A stretch of DNA of 40,540 bases, from assembly GCA_025934915.1 (NCBI GenBank), contig JAICWG010000016.1:1-40540 (forward strand), written 5' to 3'. Below are positions 26,657-33,682 of this stretch, piece after piece. The position numbers and the translations under genes were made by a program. Each line of letters opens with the position of its first letter. The stretch's first letter is position 1. The notes under the pieces were generated by a model. That model made no database searches and had not been told where the DNA came from. It worked only from the letters and a program-made list of their open reading frames with translations. This DNA is from Nitrospira sp. GTDB taxonomy: Bacteria > Nitrospirota > Nitrospiria > Nitrospirales > Nitrospiraceae.

Positions 26657-26950
26657 TTACAAGGGCAAAATCGATCGATCGGCCTGACCGACGGATGCGT
26701 AATGAACGACGTTTCTGCTGAAGCAGCGAACGATCGCTTTTTCCACTTCAGCGAACGTAAAGACGAAGGTTCCTACCAGCACGACCGTGAGCGACTCCTC
26801 GAACGTCAGATGGGTCGAGAGGAAGACTACCTACATCGGATCAGTATGTACATAGGCAATCTGCAGAAGAGCACAAGCTGCAATAACAATCAGAACCACA
26901 AGGCCGGGGAACAAAAATATCATAAAGGAGGTGAATGATATCGCCACGGT
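26657..26950 (-). pseudogene. Remnant of the C-terminus of a P-type cation-transporting ATPase
   Basis: On the minus strand one frame reads FLTVAISFTSFMIFLFPGL, then VVLIVIAACALLQIAYVHT, an amber TAG at 26831-26833, and VVFLSTHLTFEESLTVVLVG, FVFTFAEVEKAIVR, ending at TAA 26657. This matches the last two helices of the Cation_ATPase_C domain, which has the pattern LLQ...Y...P-(Q)-xxF.T..L......V.......E..K. The amber replaces the conserved Gln codon (CAG to TAG). The remainder of the ATPase is missing, and the upstream part seems shortened. The frame ends 16 bases before uspA. I regard it as a decayed 3' end; the plus-strand frame opposite it is a shadow. Confidence 0.65.
26897..26942 (-). repeat. 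Right copy of the 45-bp direct repeat
   Basis: It pairs with 19862-19907 in the same orientation; the 33-base core 26904-26936 differs at one position. It encodes the FTSFMIFLFPGL part of the ATPase remnant. The changes between copies (GGT/GGC, GCG/GTG, TTG/CTG) mostly fall where a coding sequence would tolerate them, suggesting both derive from coding DNA. Confidence 0.65.
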
Positions 26951-27039
26951 GAGGAAGTTTGGTTGAGGATCTCCGTCGGTAGAGCAACCCGGTAGAGTTA
27001 TCGATCAAACAGGTGCAGGTGTAGGATCGGAGTCTTCCC

Positions 27040-27072
27040 GGAGGAGCCCCATGGTTTGATGGAAGCTCCTCC
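27040..27072 (-). terminator. Hairpin downstream of the secreted-protein gene
   Basis: On the minus strand GGAGGAGC-UU-CCAU pairs with AUGG-GG-GCUCCUCC around a CAAACC loop, a continuous 14-bp stem counting two U-G wobbles. On the plus strand the same bases mismatch (CC against AA), so the structure favours minus-strand transcripts such as that of the gene ending at 27118. No U-run follows. Confidence 0.45.
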
Positions 27073-27117
27073 CGTCGGACTGCCTGAAAACAGTGAGAGA
27101 AATAAGTGGTGATTACC

Positions 27118-27651
27118 CTAGGGCAACGTATAGGTCAGATTCGGCCAGACTGCATACCCAATCGCTTGACCGGTTTTCCCTTCTTGCTGCTCAAAAATGA
27201 TACTGGTCTGAAAAGGAGTGGTTCCTGACATTCCGGTCCATCCTCCGGACCCTCCCGTAAACGTGAAATCACCCGTACACTCTTTCAGATTTCCAGCGCA
27301 CTTCCAGTGGGCATATCCGATGTCCTTGCCTTCATGCGCCACGATCGTGCAAAGGCCTTCTATCGCCTGAGAATCTTTGTTTCTGTTGAGATTCACACGC
27401 ACTGGACAAGTCAGCTTGGATGAATGGACAATCATCTTGCCTCCATCCTTATGACGGGAGATCAACATCCCTTTGACAACTCCATTGACGACCTGGTCTC
27501 CATTTCCAAGTTCCAAGAACTCACCGGTTCCGTTCCAACTCGAACTGGAATCGCCTGCATCAACGGTCTTTGCATCAGCCGAAGATGCCGTGACATGACT
27601 AAGGGCCAAAACGATTCCGATCACACCTGCTACGAAAAAACTATTCTTCAT
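27118..27651 (-). CDS. Secreted protein of unknown function
   Basis: A 177-residue protein starting behind AAGGAG. The signal peptide is clear (FFVAGVIGIVLALSHVTASS, cleavage near SADA). The mature part has four cysteines (LTCPV, EGLCTI, WKCAGN, KECTGD) that could form two disulfides, and a glycine-rich beta region (DFTFTGGSGGWTGMSG). The repeated short beta strands look like a small extracellular beta-barrel, and the spacing recalls calycin-like or allene-oxide-cyclase-like secreted folds, but I do not recognise the family. It is divergent from the CDGSH gene, about 170 bases apart. ATG 27651 is preferred to upstream codons because of its ribosome-binding site and signal peptide. Confidence 0.8.
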   Translation of the reverse strand: MKNSFFVAGVIGIVLALSHVTASSADAKTVDAGDSSSSWNGTGEFLELGNGDQVVNGVVKGMLISRHKDGGKMIVHSSKLTCPVRVNLNRNKDSQAIEGLCTIVAHEGKDIGYAHWKCAGNLKECTGDFTFTGGSGGWTGMSGTTPFQTSIIFEQQEGKTGQAIGYAVWPNLTYTLP

Positions 27652-27710
27652 ATCATACTCCTTCAATGATGGAACTCGCCGAACCCCAGCTTGCGACATG
27701 AGGTCAAACT

Positions 27711-27738
27711 TATATAACGAGCAGTTAAGCTCTAGCAA
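27711..27738 (-). promoter_or_regulatory. Possible sigma-70-type promoter for the secreted-protein gene
   Basis: On the minus strand TTGCTA (27733-27738) is followed after 16 bases by TATATA (27711-27716), with alternative -10 registers one or two bases further. This would give a leader of about 50 bases before ATG 27651. Confidence 0.4.
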
Positions 27739-27818
27739 GAGGACGTGCGAAATTCTATAGGGAGAGGATATACTCAGCCGCGCGATTTCATCTCAATCAT
27801 CCAGAGGGAGGAACACTC

Positions 27819-28055
27819 ATGGGACAACCACGCATTGCAGCCAAAGAGCCGGCCGTGATTACGTTGGAGCCGGGAACCCACTACTGGTGCGCTTGCGGGC
27901 GCTCGCGGGATCAACCGTTCTGTGATGGGTCTCATCAGGGAACCGGATTTGAACCGCTTGAGTTTACCGTGGATGAAAAAAAAGAAGTCGCGTTGTGCCG
28001 GTGCAAACAGACCAAAACCCCGCCGTTTTGCGACGGGACGCACCAGACGCTTTGA
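27819..28055 (+). CDS. Small double-CDGSH iron-sulfur protein
   Basis: A 78-residue protein with two CDGSH motifs, each able to hold a [2Fe-2S] cluster with three Cys and one His. Motif 1 is C24-A-C26-GRSRDQPF-C35-DGS-H39; motif 2 is C60-R-C62-KQTKTPPF-C71-DGT-H75. All eight ligands are present. There is no signal peptide or membrane anchor, so it is cytoplasmic. MitoNEET-related bacterial proteins are thought to act in electron transfer or cluster delivery. GGGAGG lies upstream of the start. It is followed immediately by the sigma-54 activator gene, possibly in one transcript. Confidence 0.93.
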   Translation: MGQPRIAAKEPAVITLEPGTHYWCACGRSRDQPFCDGSHQGTGFEPLEFTVDEKKEVALCRCKQTKTPPFCDGTHQTL

Positions 28056-28061
28056 TGGCGC

Positions 28062-29696
28062 GTGTTCGTGCCCTCGCAGGTTAGCCCAGACGAGCTCTTG
28101 AGCTGTCGTGAGTCGATGGGTCATACTTGGCGGATGGGTCAGTCATCCATACCCTCCTGCGAGGCTTTGACTGAGCGATATCAAGCTTTGTTGGAAGTGG
28201 CGCAAGCCATCTCTTCGCATCGCGATCTCGACGATCTCTTTCGAGAGCTCGCACAGCGTCTTCCTCGCGTCGTACGGGTCAACTATGTGGACCTGTCCCT
28301 CTATGATCCCGCTAAAAAAATCATGCGTCTGCAAACCATCCAGGCCAATGTGCCGGCTGATCTTGTCGGGGGCCATGAAGTTTCGATTGATGATTGTCCT
28401 TCAGGATTGGTGTGGCAAACACAGCGACCAATTGTCGTGTCGGATCTTGCAGAGGAGCGTCGCTGGCCGAAGGTTATTCAGTTCATGACAGAGGACAACA
28501 CGAACTCGTTTTGTTTTGTTCCGCTGACGACGGCGGTGCAGCGGTTGGGCGCCATGGGATTCTTAAGCTTGCAAAAGGCGGCCTATAGCGACGCCGACCT
28601 TGAGTTTCTTCAGCAGGTCGCCAAGCAAGTGGCTGTCGCGGTGGAGAACGCGTTGGCATTTCAACAGATTGCCGAACTCAAAGATAAGCTGGCGAAAGAG
28701 AAGCTGTACCTCGAAGAAGAACTTCGCATCGAGCACGGATTCGAGGATATCATCGGTGACAGCAACGCCTTGAAGCAGGTGCTCAAGCAGGTCGAGATCG
28801 TGGCTCCGACCGATTCGACCGTATTGATTCAGGGAGAAACGGGCACCGGAAAGGAACTCATCGCCCGGGCTATCCATCGACTCAGCGGCCGCAAGGAGCG
28901 TACGTTCGTCAAGCTGAACTGTGCCGCTATTCCGACCGGTCTGTTGGAAAGCGAACTCTTTGGGCATGAGCGCGGGGCTTTCACCGGCGCGATTGCTCAG
29001 AAAGCCGGACGATTCGAGCTGGCCGATAAGGGCACCATCTTTCTCGACGAAGTGGGGGAAATCCCGCTGGAGTTACAGTCCAAGTTGCTTCGTGTCTTGC
29101 AAGAGCAAGAATTCGAGCGGTTGGGCAGTACAAAGACCATTCGCGTGGATGTGCGCCTGGTAGCCGCCACAAACCGCGACCTCAAGAGTTTGGTGGAGGC
29201 TAAGCAGTTTCGGAGTGACTTATACTATCGTCTCAATGTCTTCCCGGTCACCTTGCCTCCTTTGCGCGAACGACGAGAGGACATTCCGATCCTCGTACGC
29301 TATTTCACGCAGCATTATGCCGTTCGGATGAAAAAGAATATCCAAACCGTTCCTGGCAAGACGCTTGAGGCGCTCTCCCGCTATGTGTGGCCGGGTAACA
29401 TCCGCGAACTGGAAAATTTGGTGGAACGATCCGTCATTCTCACGCAGGGAACGGATTTACAGGTGCCCATCAGCGAACTCGAAACCGCGAACCACCGGAC
29501 AGGCTCCACGGCAACAACACTGGTAGATGCCGAGCGCGAGCAGATCTTGCGGACTCTCCGTGAAACCAACTGGGTTCTTGGGGGACCTGCAGGCGCTGCC
29601 GTAAGATTGGGGCTCAAGCGAACCACTCTCCAGTCCAAAATGCAGAAACTCGGTATTTCCCGTCCCTCTAATCTTCCTGATCACTTGCCTGTGTAG
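28062..29696 (+). CDS. GAF-domain sigma-54-dependent transcriptional activator
   Basis: A 544-residue enhancer-binding protein. A GAF sensor domain covers about residues 40-200 (LLEVAQAISSHRDLDDLF ... LGAMGFLSLQKAAYSDADLEFL), followed by a short coiled coil (ELKDKLAKEKLYLEEELR). The AAA+ domain has Walker A GETGTGKE from residue 258, the sigma-54 contact loop GAFTGA at 305-310, Walker B GTIFLDEVGE, and RLNVFPVTLPPLRERREDI. The C-terminal Fis-type helix-turn-helix is AAVRLGLKRTTLQSKMQKLGI. There is no receiver domain, so it probably responds to a small molecule or redox state as FhlA and NorR do. The start is unclear: GTG 28062, ATG 28116 and ATG 28134 are all possible. It converges with amoC. 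Confidence 0.92.
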   Translation: MFVPSQVSPDELLSCRESMGHTWRMGQSSIPSCEALTERYQALLEVAQAISSHRDLDDLFRELAQRLPRVVRVNYVDLSLYDPAKKIMRLQTIQANVPADLVGGHEVSIDDCPSGLVWQTQRPIVVSDLAEERRWPKVIQFMTEDNTNSFCFVPLTTAVQRLGAMGFLSLQKAAYSDADLEFLQQVAKQVAVAVENALAFQQIAELKDKLAKEKLYLEEELRIEHGFEDIIGDSNALKQVLKQVEIVAPTDSTVLIQGETGTGKELIARAIHRLSGRKERTFVKLNCAAIPTGLLESELFGHERGAFTGAIAQKAGRFELADKGTIFLDEVGEIPLELQSKLLRVLQEQEFERLGSTKTIRVDVRLVAATNRDLKSLVEAKQFRSDLYYRLNVFPVTLPPLRERREDIPILVRYFTQHYAVRMKKNIQTVPGKTLEALSRYVWPGNIRELENLVERSVILTQGTDLQVPISELETANHRTGSTATTLVDAEREQILRTLRETNWVLGGPAGAAVRLGLKRTTLQSKMQKLGISRPSNLPDHLPV

Positions 29697-29792
29697 ATTG
29701 ATCCAGACATCGCGCCGACTATTCGGTAGCGCGACGCTGGATTGGTCGCACAGGCTTGCAATAAGCATAGGAGAACTTTCGCCTGTTTAGCA

Positions 29793-29824
29793 GGAACCCC
29801 ACAGCTGTGAAGCCGTGAGGTTCC
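29793..29824. terminator. Hairpin between the convergent activator and amoC genes
   Basis: GGAACCCCACAGC (29793-29805) pairs with GCCGTGAGGTTCC (29812-29824) at 11 of 13 positions around a six-base loop. It sits midway between two convergent genes and could end transcripts from either side. No T-run is seen on either strand. Confidence 0.4.
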
Positions 29825-29886
29825 CCTCGTGAACTGGGTTGGGATCTTTCCAACAAGTCCCAGGCCGTCGTCTAAGACATTGCTTA

Positions 29887-30708
29887 TCAGTAGCCGCTAC
29901 GCGCGCTTGACGTAGCTATCTGGCTGGAAAATGGATCAAGGATGCTTTTAGGAGCGTTGTTCCAAATCACATCCGCCAGGTTAGACATACGCGAGACAGT
30001 CTGTGCCGCCACGCCTCCGGCGCCGCCGAACAACCCGAACCAGCCCAGCGACACGAAGCCCCAGTGGAGCGGAGCCGCGAACATCTCGTCGACGAACCAG
30101 AACGCATGCCCCCACTCGTTCAATCCCACGTTCGGCAGGATGAACATCGGCCCCACCACCGCCGCCACCAGCGGAAACGACGTCGCCTGCGCATAGAGCG
30201 GTAGACGCGTCTGCGCATACAGATAGCTCGCCACCGCGCAGGTAATGTACAACGGGAACGTGCCGTAGAAGGCTACGATGTGGCTTGCCGTAAAGCTCGT
30301 GTCCCGGATGATCACCTGATGCCATGCCGCATCCTGTTCCAGTGTCAAGCTGCCGGCGAAGTAGACGCCCAACATATAACAGGCGAGCCAACCCATCCAG
30401 TAGAAATACCGTTTCAATTCCAGTTTCGGGTTCAAGTCGGCGAGGTTGCGGTCACGCGTCATCCAGATCCATCCAATTGCGACCGCAAAGAAGCTCGCGT
30501 TGGCCAGGATATTGAACCGCCACAACCCCATCCACACTGACTCGAACTCAGGTGTCATGGAGTCCAAGCCGTGCGAATAACCATGGACCCGCTGGTACAA
30601 GAGCCAGAATATTATGATCCCCACCATCGACAGCCAGCCGATTTTGGCCGGTCTTGAGTCATACCACTGAGAGATATCATATCCCTGATCGCTAGTCGTT
30701 GATGTCAT
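29887..30708 (-). CDS. amoC: Ammonia monooxygenase subunit C, stand-alone copy
   Basis: A 273-residue inner-membrane subunit of the copper ammonia/methane monooxygenase superfamily. It shows the family start [15 protein letters not shown], then [38 protein letters not shown], and [26 protein letters not shown] in pieces. The copper-site ligands known from PmoC (Asp-x3-His-x12-His) are present as D126, H130 and H143 in DAAWH and TASH. About six hydrophobic helices are visible. ATG 30708 has AAGGAG nine bases upstream. No amoA, amoB, hao or cyc genes are adjacent, so it is a singleton. The text resembles comammox Nitrospira AmoC more than betaproteobacterial AmoC, an impression that needs alignment. 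The long upstream region suggests separate regulation. Confidence 0.93.
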   Translation of the reverse strand: MTSTTSDQGYDISQWYDSRPAKIGWLSMVGIIIFWLLYQRVHGYSHGLDSMTPEFESVWMGLWRFNILANASFFAVAIGWIWMTRDRNLADLNPKLELKRYFYWMGWLACYMLGVYFAGSLTLEQDAAWHQVIIRDTSFTASHIVAFYGTFPLYITCAVASYLYAQTRLPLYAQATSFPLVAAVVGPMFILPNVGLNEWGHAFWFVDEMFAAPLHWGFVSLGWFGLFGGAGGVAAQTVSRMSNLADVIWNNAPKSILDPFSSQIATSSARSGY

Positions 30709-31233
30709 GTCCCGGATCTCCTTCTGACACAATGTGAATAAATTCCGGCAGGTAACGAAATAGACCCGACCATGACATCGAAGACGAGTGCCGCTCGCAA
30801 TCTCCCTCTTTGGAATGAAGCTGTAACGGATTGACTTCTTTCAGAGGCAAATCTTTTGCTGTTGTGATCGTCTGCTGAATTCTGAAATAGGCTCATCGTG
30901 GCTCAAATATCCTAAAAGTACAGGTACAGCATAACGACCTGACATGAACCGAACATGAACGTATCATGAAGATGCTCTCATCCAATTTCTTGTTAGAAGA
31001 TGGTTTTGAGAGGTGCGGGTTTTTTAAAAAGACAGAAGTGAAGTTCGCCGATCACTCGGCACTGTGCCGTAAGCTCGGCAGCGTCGTACCGTCTCCAAAA
31101 CGATAAAATCTCTGTTCTGCAATGGCACTTCTTAATTAATTCCACAACTTGGATGGTATCCGTCGCATCACGTTTTGCTGGAATATAAGTTGCCATATCG
31201 GATGAATGAACCCTTACACGAGGGAGGTCGATC
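30709..31233. other. 525-bp divergent regulatory region between amoC and the zinc-ribbon gene
   Basis: No convincing gene is present. It is more AT-rich than its surroundings. It holds three repeats spaced 11 bases apart at 30943-30971, about 235-260 bases upstream of amoC. A 46-codon frame at 30966-31106 has no ribosome-binding site. The mRNA leader of amoC may be long, since no obvious -10/-35 pair stands close to its start. Confidence 0.55.
30943..30971 (-). promoter_or_regulatory. Three direct repeats of GTTCATG at 11-bp spacing upstream of amoC
   Basis: Read on the amoC strand the repeats are CTTCATG (30965-30971), GTTCATG (30954-30960) and GTTCATG (30943-30949), each separated by four bases. 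A 7-bp unit repeated every 11 bp is the architecture of PhoB/PhoP-type (OmpR-family) response-regulator boxes, because 11 bp places the sites on one DNA face. The regulator is unknown. Confidence 0.55.
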
Positions 31234-31494
31234 ATGGCGACAGCGGTTGAGTTGAGGAAGGACGAGCGAACCGGGCGTAATCGACTGGAACGGGACACGC
31301 TCTCCGAGTCCGTCCATTGTTCCAGGTGCAGGGGACTCATGGTTGTGGAACAGGGTTTCGATTCCATGCTCGGGAGCAGTGAAGCCGATGTGGCGCTCCG
31401 ACGGTGTGTGCAATGCGGCGAAGTTGTTGATCCGGTTATTCTGCGGAATCGACGATTGCAGCACGGAAGCGAGCGGGAACGAATTCAAGAGTGA
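31234..31494 (+). CDS. Small zinc-ribbon-like protein, function unknown
   Basis: An 86-residue cytoplasmic protein starting behind GGGAGG. Two CxxC pairs, HCSRCRG (near residue 29) and RCVQCGEVVDP (near residue 58), are spaced like a zinc ribbon. The N-terminus is charged (LRKDERTGRNRLERD) and the C-terminus is basic (RNRRLQHGSERERIQE). Similar short zinc-ribbon proteins are common near regulatory genes, but no specific role can be assigned. It ends 24 bases before the DoxX gene, so the two may be co-transcribed. Its promoter must lie in the region shared with amoC. Confidence 0.75.
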   Translation: MATAVELRKDERTGRNRLERDTLSESVHCSRCRGLMVVEQGFDSMLGSSEADVALRRCVQCGEVVDPVILRNRRLQHGSERERIQE

Positions 31495-31518
31495 GCGAGC
31501 CGACTGAGAGGGGACATC

Positions 31519-31974
31519 ATGACGACATTTTTCAGAACGGATGATTCATGGGCCGGTCTCATTCTTCGAGTGGGGCTAGGAAGCGTGATGTTCGCGCACG
31601 GCGCGCAAAAATTATTGGGCTGGTTTGGTGGAAATGGTTTCGAAGGGACGATGGGATTTTTCACCCAGAAGATGGGGCTCCCCTGGCTGGTGGCGTTCCT
31701 GGTCATCATCGGGGAGTCGCTCGGCAGCCTGGGATTGATCGCCGGGTTTCTGACGAGGTTTACGGCGGCGGGCTTCATCGCCATCATGATGGGAGCGATC
31801 GCAACCGTGCACTGGCCACATGGGTTTTTCATGAATTGGTTCGGTCAGCAACAGGGAGAGGGTTTTGAATATCATCTACTCGTGATCGCGATGAGCGCCG
31901 CCCTGGTAATCATCGGCGGAGGGAAGTGGGCTGTGGATGGTGGTATCGCCCGTTGGCTTCAGGAGCGCGAATGA
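31519..31974 (+). CDS. DoxX-family integral membrane protein
   Basis: A 151-residue protein with four predicted helices, starting behind GAGAGGGG. The first helix [25 protein letters not shown] is the standard DoxX opening. It is followed by [41 protein letters not shown] and [23 protein letters not shown]. Members are linked to thiol and oxidative stress or to quinone-related oxidoreduction in the inner membrane, mostly by association. All expected segments are intact, and the short loop [20 protein letters not shown] is as usual. Confidence 0.9.
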   Translation: MTTFFRTDDSWAGLILRVGLGSVMFAHGAQKLLGWFGGNGFEGTMGFFTQKMGLPWLVAFLVIIGESLGSLGLIAGFLTRFTAAGFIAIMMGAIATVHWPHGFFMNWFGQQQGEGFEYHLLVIAMSAALVIIGGGKWAVDGGIARWLQERE

Positions 31975-32029
31975 GCTCCTTACTATCCGATGAGGCAGGT
32001 CGCTCAGAGGGCGGAGGCGTCCGACGAAT

Positions 32030-32344
32030 ATGTTGAAGATCACCGAACAGCGGGGGACGGAAGTAGATGCTCTGACGCTTGTACTCGAAGGGCGACTGGC
32101 AGGCCCTTGGGTCGAAGAACTCCAGGCCAGTTGGCATGCGCTGTCTGCGAACGAACACCATCACGTCGTGATCAATCTGGCAGATGTCACCTATATCGAT
32201 GCCCATGGCAAGACGCTGTTGGCTCGTCTGTGGAGGCAGGGGGCGGAGCTGCGGGCGTCCGGCTGTTTGACAAAATGTATTGTCGAAGAGATCAGAAGAA
32301 ACGAGCCAGGCGGACCTTCAGAAAAAACGCGACGAGCTGATTGA
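32030..32344 (+). CDS. STAS-domain protein lacking the usual phospho-acceptor serine
   Basis: A 104-residue cytoplasmic protein. LTLVLEGRLAGPWVEELQASW, then HHHVVINLADVTYIDAHGKTLLARLWRQG and a closing helix match the STAS fold of anti-sigma-factor antagonists and MlaB-like proteins. In classical antagonists the loop is D-S-S/T-G with a phosphorylated Ser. Here it reads D-A-H-G, so phosphoregulation of that kind is unlikely. ATG 32030 has GGAGG about 15 bases upstream, which is rather far. It stands before the second efflux operon but is separated by a strong promoter, so a functional link is uncertain. Confidence 0.75.
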   Translation: MLKITEQRGTEVDALTLVLEGRLAGPWVEELQASWHALSANEHHHVVINLADVTYIDAHGKTLLARLWRQGAELRASGCLTKCIVEEIRRNEPGGPSEKTRRAD

Positions 32345-32411
32345 GGAGTTGATGAAAGCGGATGTCGGCAATTCATCGTCGGCATATGCAAGTGTCTGTG
32401 TTCGTCCGGAC

Positions 32412-32440
32412 TTGCCGCTGTCTCCCTGTCTAGGTATAAT
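32412..32440 (+). promoter_or_regulatory. Strong sigma-70-type promoter for the second efflux operon
   Basis: TTGCCG (32412-32417) and a perfect TATAAT (32435-32440) are separated by exactly 17 bases. Transcription would start near 32447, about 50 bases before the adaptor start at 32498. Confidence 0.7.
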
Positions 32441-32497
32441 GGCACGTTTGTCTTGCAGTGGAAACATTGTGGGGGTTGCAAAGTAGGGTGGGTTGTT

Positions 32498-33682
32498 ATG
32501 GGGAAGGATCATCAGTCTATGGGGTATGTCGCAGCATGGCTTGTCTTTGTGGCAATGGCAGTCTCAGCTGCTTGTAGACAAGAAGCCGATTCGATGCCAG
32601 CACCGGAGGTATCGCAGGTCGAGGTCGTCACTGTGCAAACACAAAGCATCCCCGATGAACCGGAGTTTATCGGTCAGGCCGAAGCGTCTCGTCCAGTGGA
32701 GATCCGCCCGCAAGTGACGGGGATTTTAAAGGCGGTCTTATATCCGGAAGGACGCGACGTGAAGCAAGGAGACCGTCTGTATCAGATTGAACCCGTTCCC
32801 TTTAAGGCGGCGGTTGCGAGTGCCAAGGCCAAGATTGCGCAGGCGGAGGCTCGCGTGGTCCAAGCCCGGCAGGACCTGGCTCGAGTGAAACCGCTGCTTG
32901 CCGAACAGGCGGTCAGCCAGAAGGATGTCGACGATGCCGTTGCCGAGCAACTGTCGTCCAAGGCTGCGATGGAAGGCGCGCAGGCGGACCTCATCAAGGC
33001 CCAATTCGATCTGGATAACACCCTCATCACGGCTCCTATCAGTGGGATTATCGAGCGCAGCCGTTACTATGAAGGACGGCTGGTCTCGGCTCAGACCGAT
33101 CTGCTGACCATGATCCATCGTGTCGATCCGATGTACGTGGTTGTGAACGTTCCCGAGCTGTTCATCCTACAACGGCGGCGGGACATCGAGGCGAAGAGAA
33201 TTACCCATCCAGGAGACTACAAGTTGCGAGGTCGGCTGACGTTCATGGATGGGACGGTCTATCCACAAGAAGGGGTCCTTGATTTGTTAGAGCCTGGTTT
33301 GCGAACGGAAACCAGCTCGCGTCAAATACGAGTCACATTCTCCAATCCAAAGCGTACCCTTTTGCCGGGACAATTCGTGAAGGTTCGATTCACCGGTGAT
33401 ACAAAAACAGACGCGGTCCTCATTCCCCAACGAGCCGTGATGCAAGGTCCACAAGGCCCCTTTGTCTATGTGGTCAACCCGGACGAGAAGGTTGAGATTC
33501 GAGATGTGATGGCTTCTGATTGGAAAGGAAGCCAGTGGATCATCGACAGAGGTCTGCGTGCGGGCGATCGGGTGGTCGTGAATGGCTTAATGAAGATCGG
33601 TCCGGGGGCTCCTGTAAAGGCGGTTCCCTGGGTCGCGCCGAATACGGAGTCTACCCCCAACCTTCCTCAGGATAATTTGTGA
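32498..33682 (+). CDS. RND efflux periplasmic adaptor lipoprotein (second system)
   Basis: A 394-residue adaptor. It starts MGKDHQSMGYVAAWLVFVAMAVSAAC in pieces, with a probable lipobox cysteine. The barrel-sandwich half RPVEIRPQVTGILKAVLYPEG with VKQGDRLYQIEPVPF comes first. The alpha hairpin (AKAKIAQAEARVVQARQDLAR ... SQKDVDDAVAEQL), the second half DNTLITAPISGIIE and the C-terminal LIPQRAVMQGPQGPFVYVV and GLRAGDRVVVNGLMKIG follow. ATG 32498 gives a normal lipoprotein signal; an upstream in-frame codon would add 15 unusual residues. Its stop overlaps the pump start (GTGA). It is a paralogue of the adaptor at 3271, not a close duplicate. Confidence 0.93.
   Translation: MGKDHQSMGYVAAWLVFVAMAVSAACRQEADSMPAPEVSQVEVVTVQTQSIPDEPEFIGQAEASRPVEIRPQVTGILKAVLYPEGRDVKQGDRLYQIEPVPFKAAVASAKAKIAQAEARVVQARQDLARVKPLLAEQAVSQKDVDDAVAEQLSSKAAMEGAQADLIKAQFDLDNTLITAPISGIIERSRYYEGRLVSAQTDLLTMIHRVDPMYVVVNVPELFILQRRRDIEAKRITHPGDYKLRGRLTFMDGTVYPQEGVLDLLEPGLRTETSSRQIRVTFSNPKRTLLPGQFVKVRFTGDTKTDAVLIPQRAVMQGPQGPFVYVVNPDEKVEIRDVMASDWKGSQWIIDRGLRAGDRVVVNGLMKIGPGAPVKAVPWVAPNTESTPNLPQDNL

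Noticed and set aside
26702-26938. Plus-strand 78-codon frame, hydrophilic and Asn/Lys-rich at its end
   Set aside because: Its complement encodes the recognisable ATPase tail, and antisense of hydrophobic coding DNA gives just such a hydrophilic frame. It has no ribosome-binding site.
30966-31106. 46-codon frame in the amoC upstream region
   Set aside because: No ribosome-binding site, and its start lies within the 11-bp repeat array; coding potential looks poor.
31123-31137. TGGCAC resembling a sigma-54 -24 element upstream of the zinc-ribbon gene
   Set aside because: The matching -12 GC is missing at the required spacing (TTAAT instead of TTGCA).
32280-32486. Frame overlapping the end of the STAS gene and the second efflux promoter
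   Set aside because: It needs a TTG start, runs through a good promoter and has no match to a family I know.
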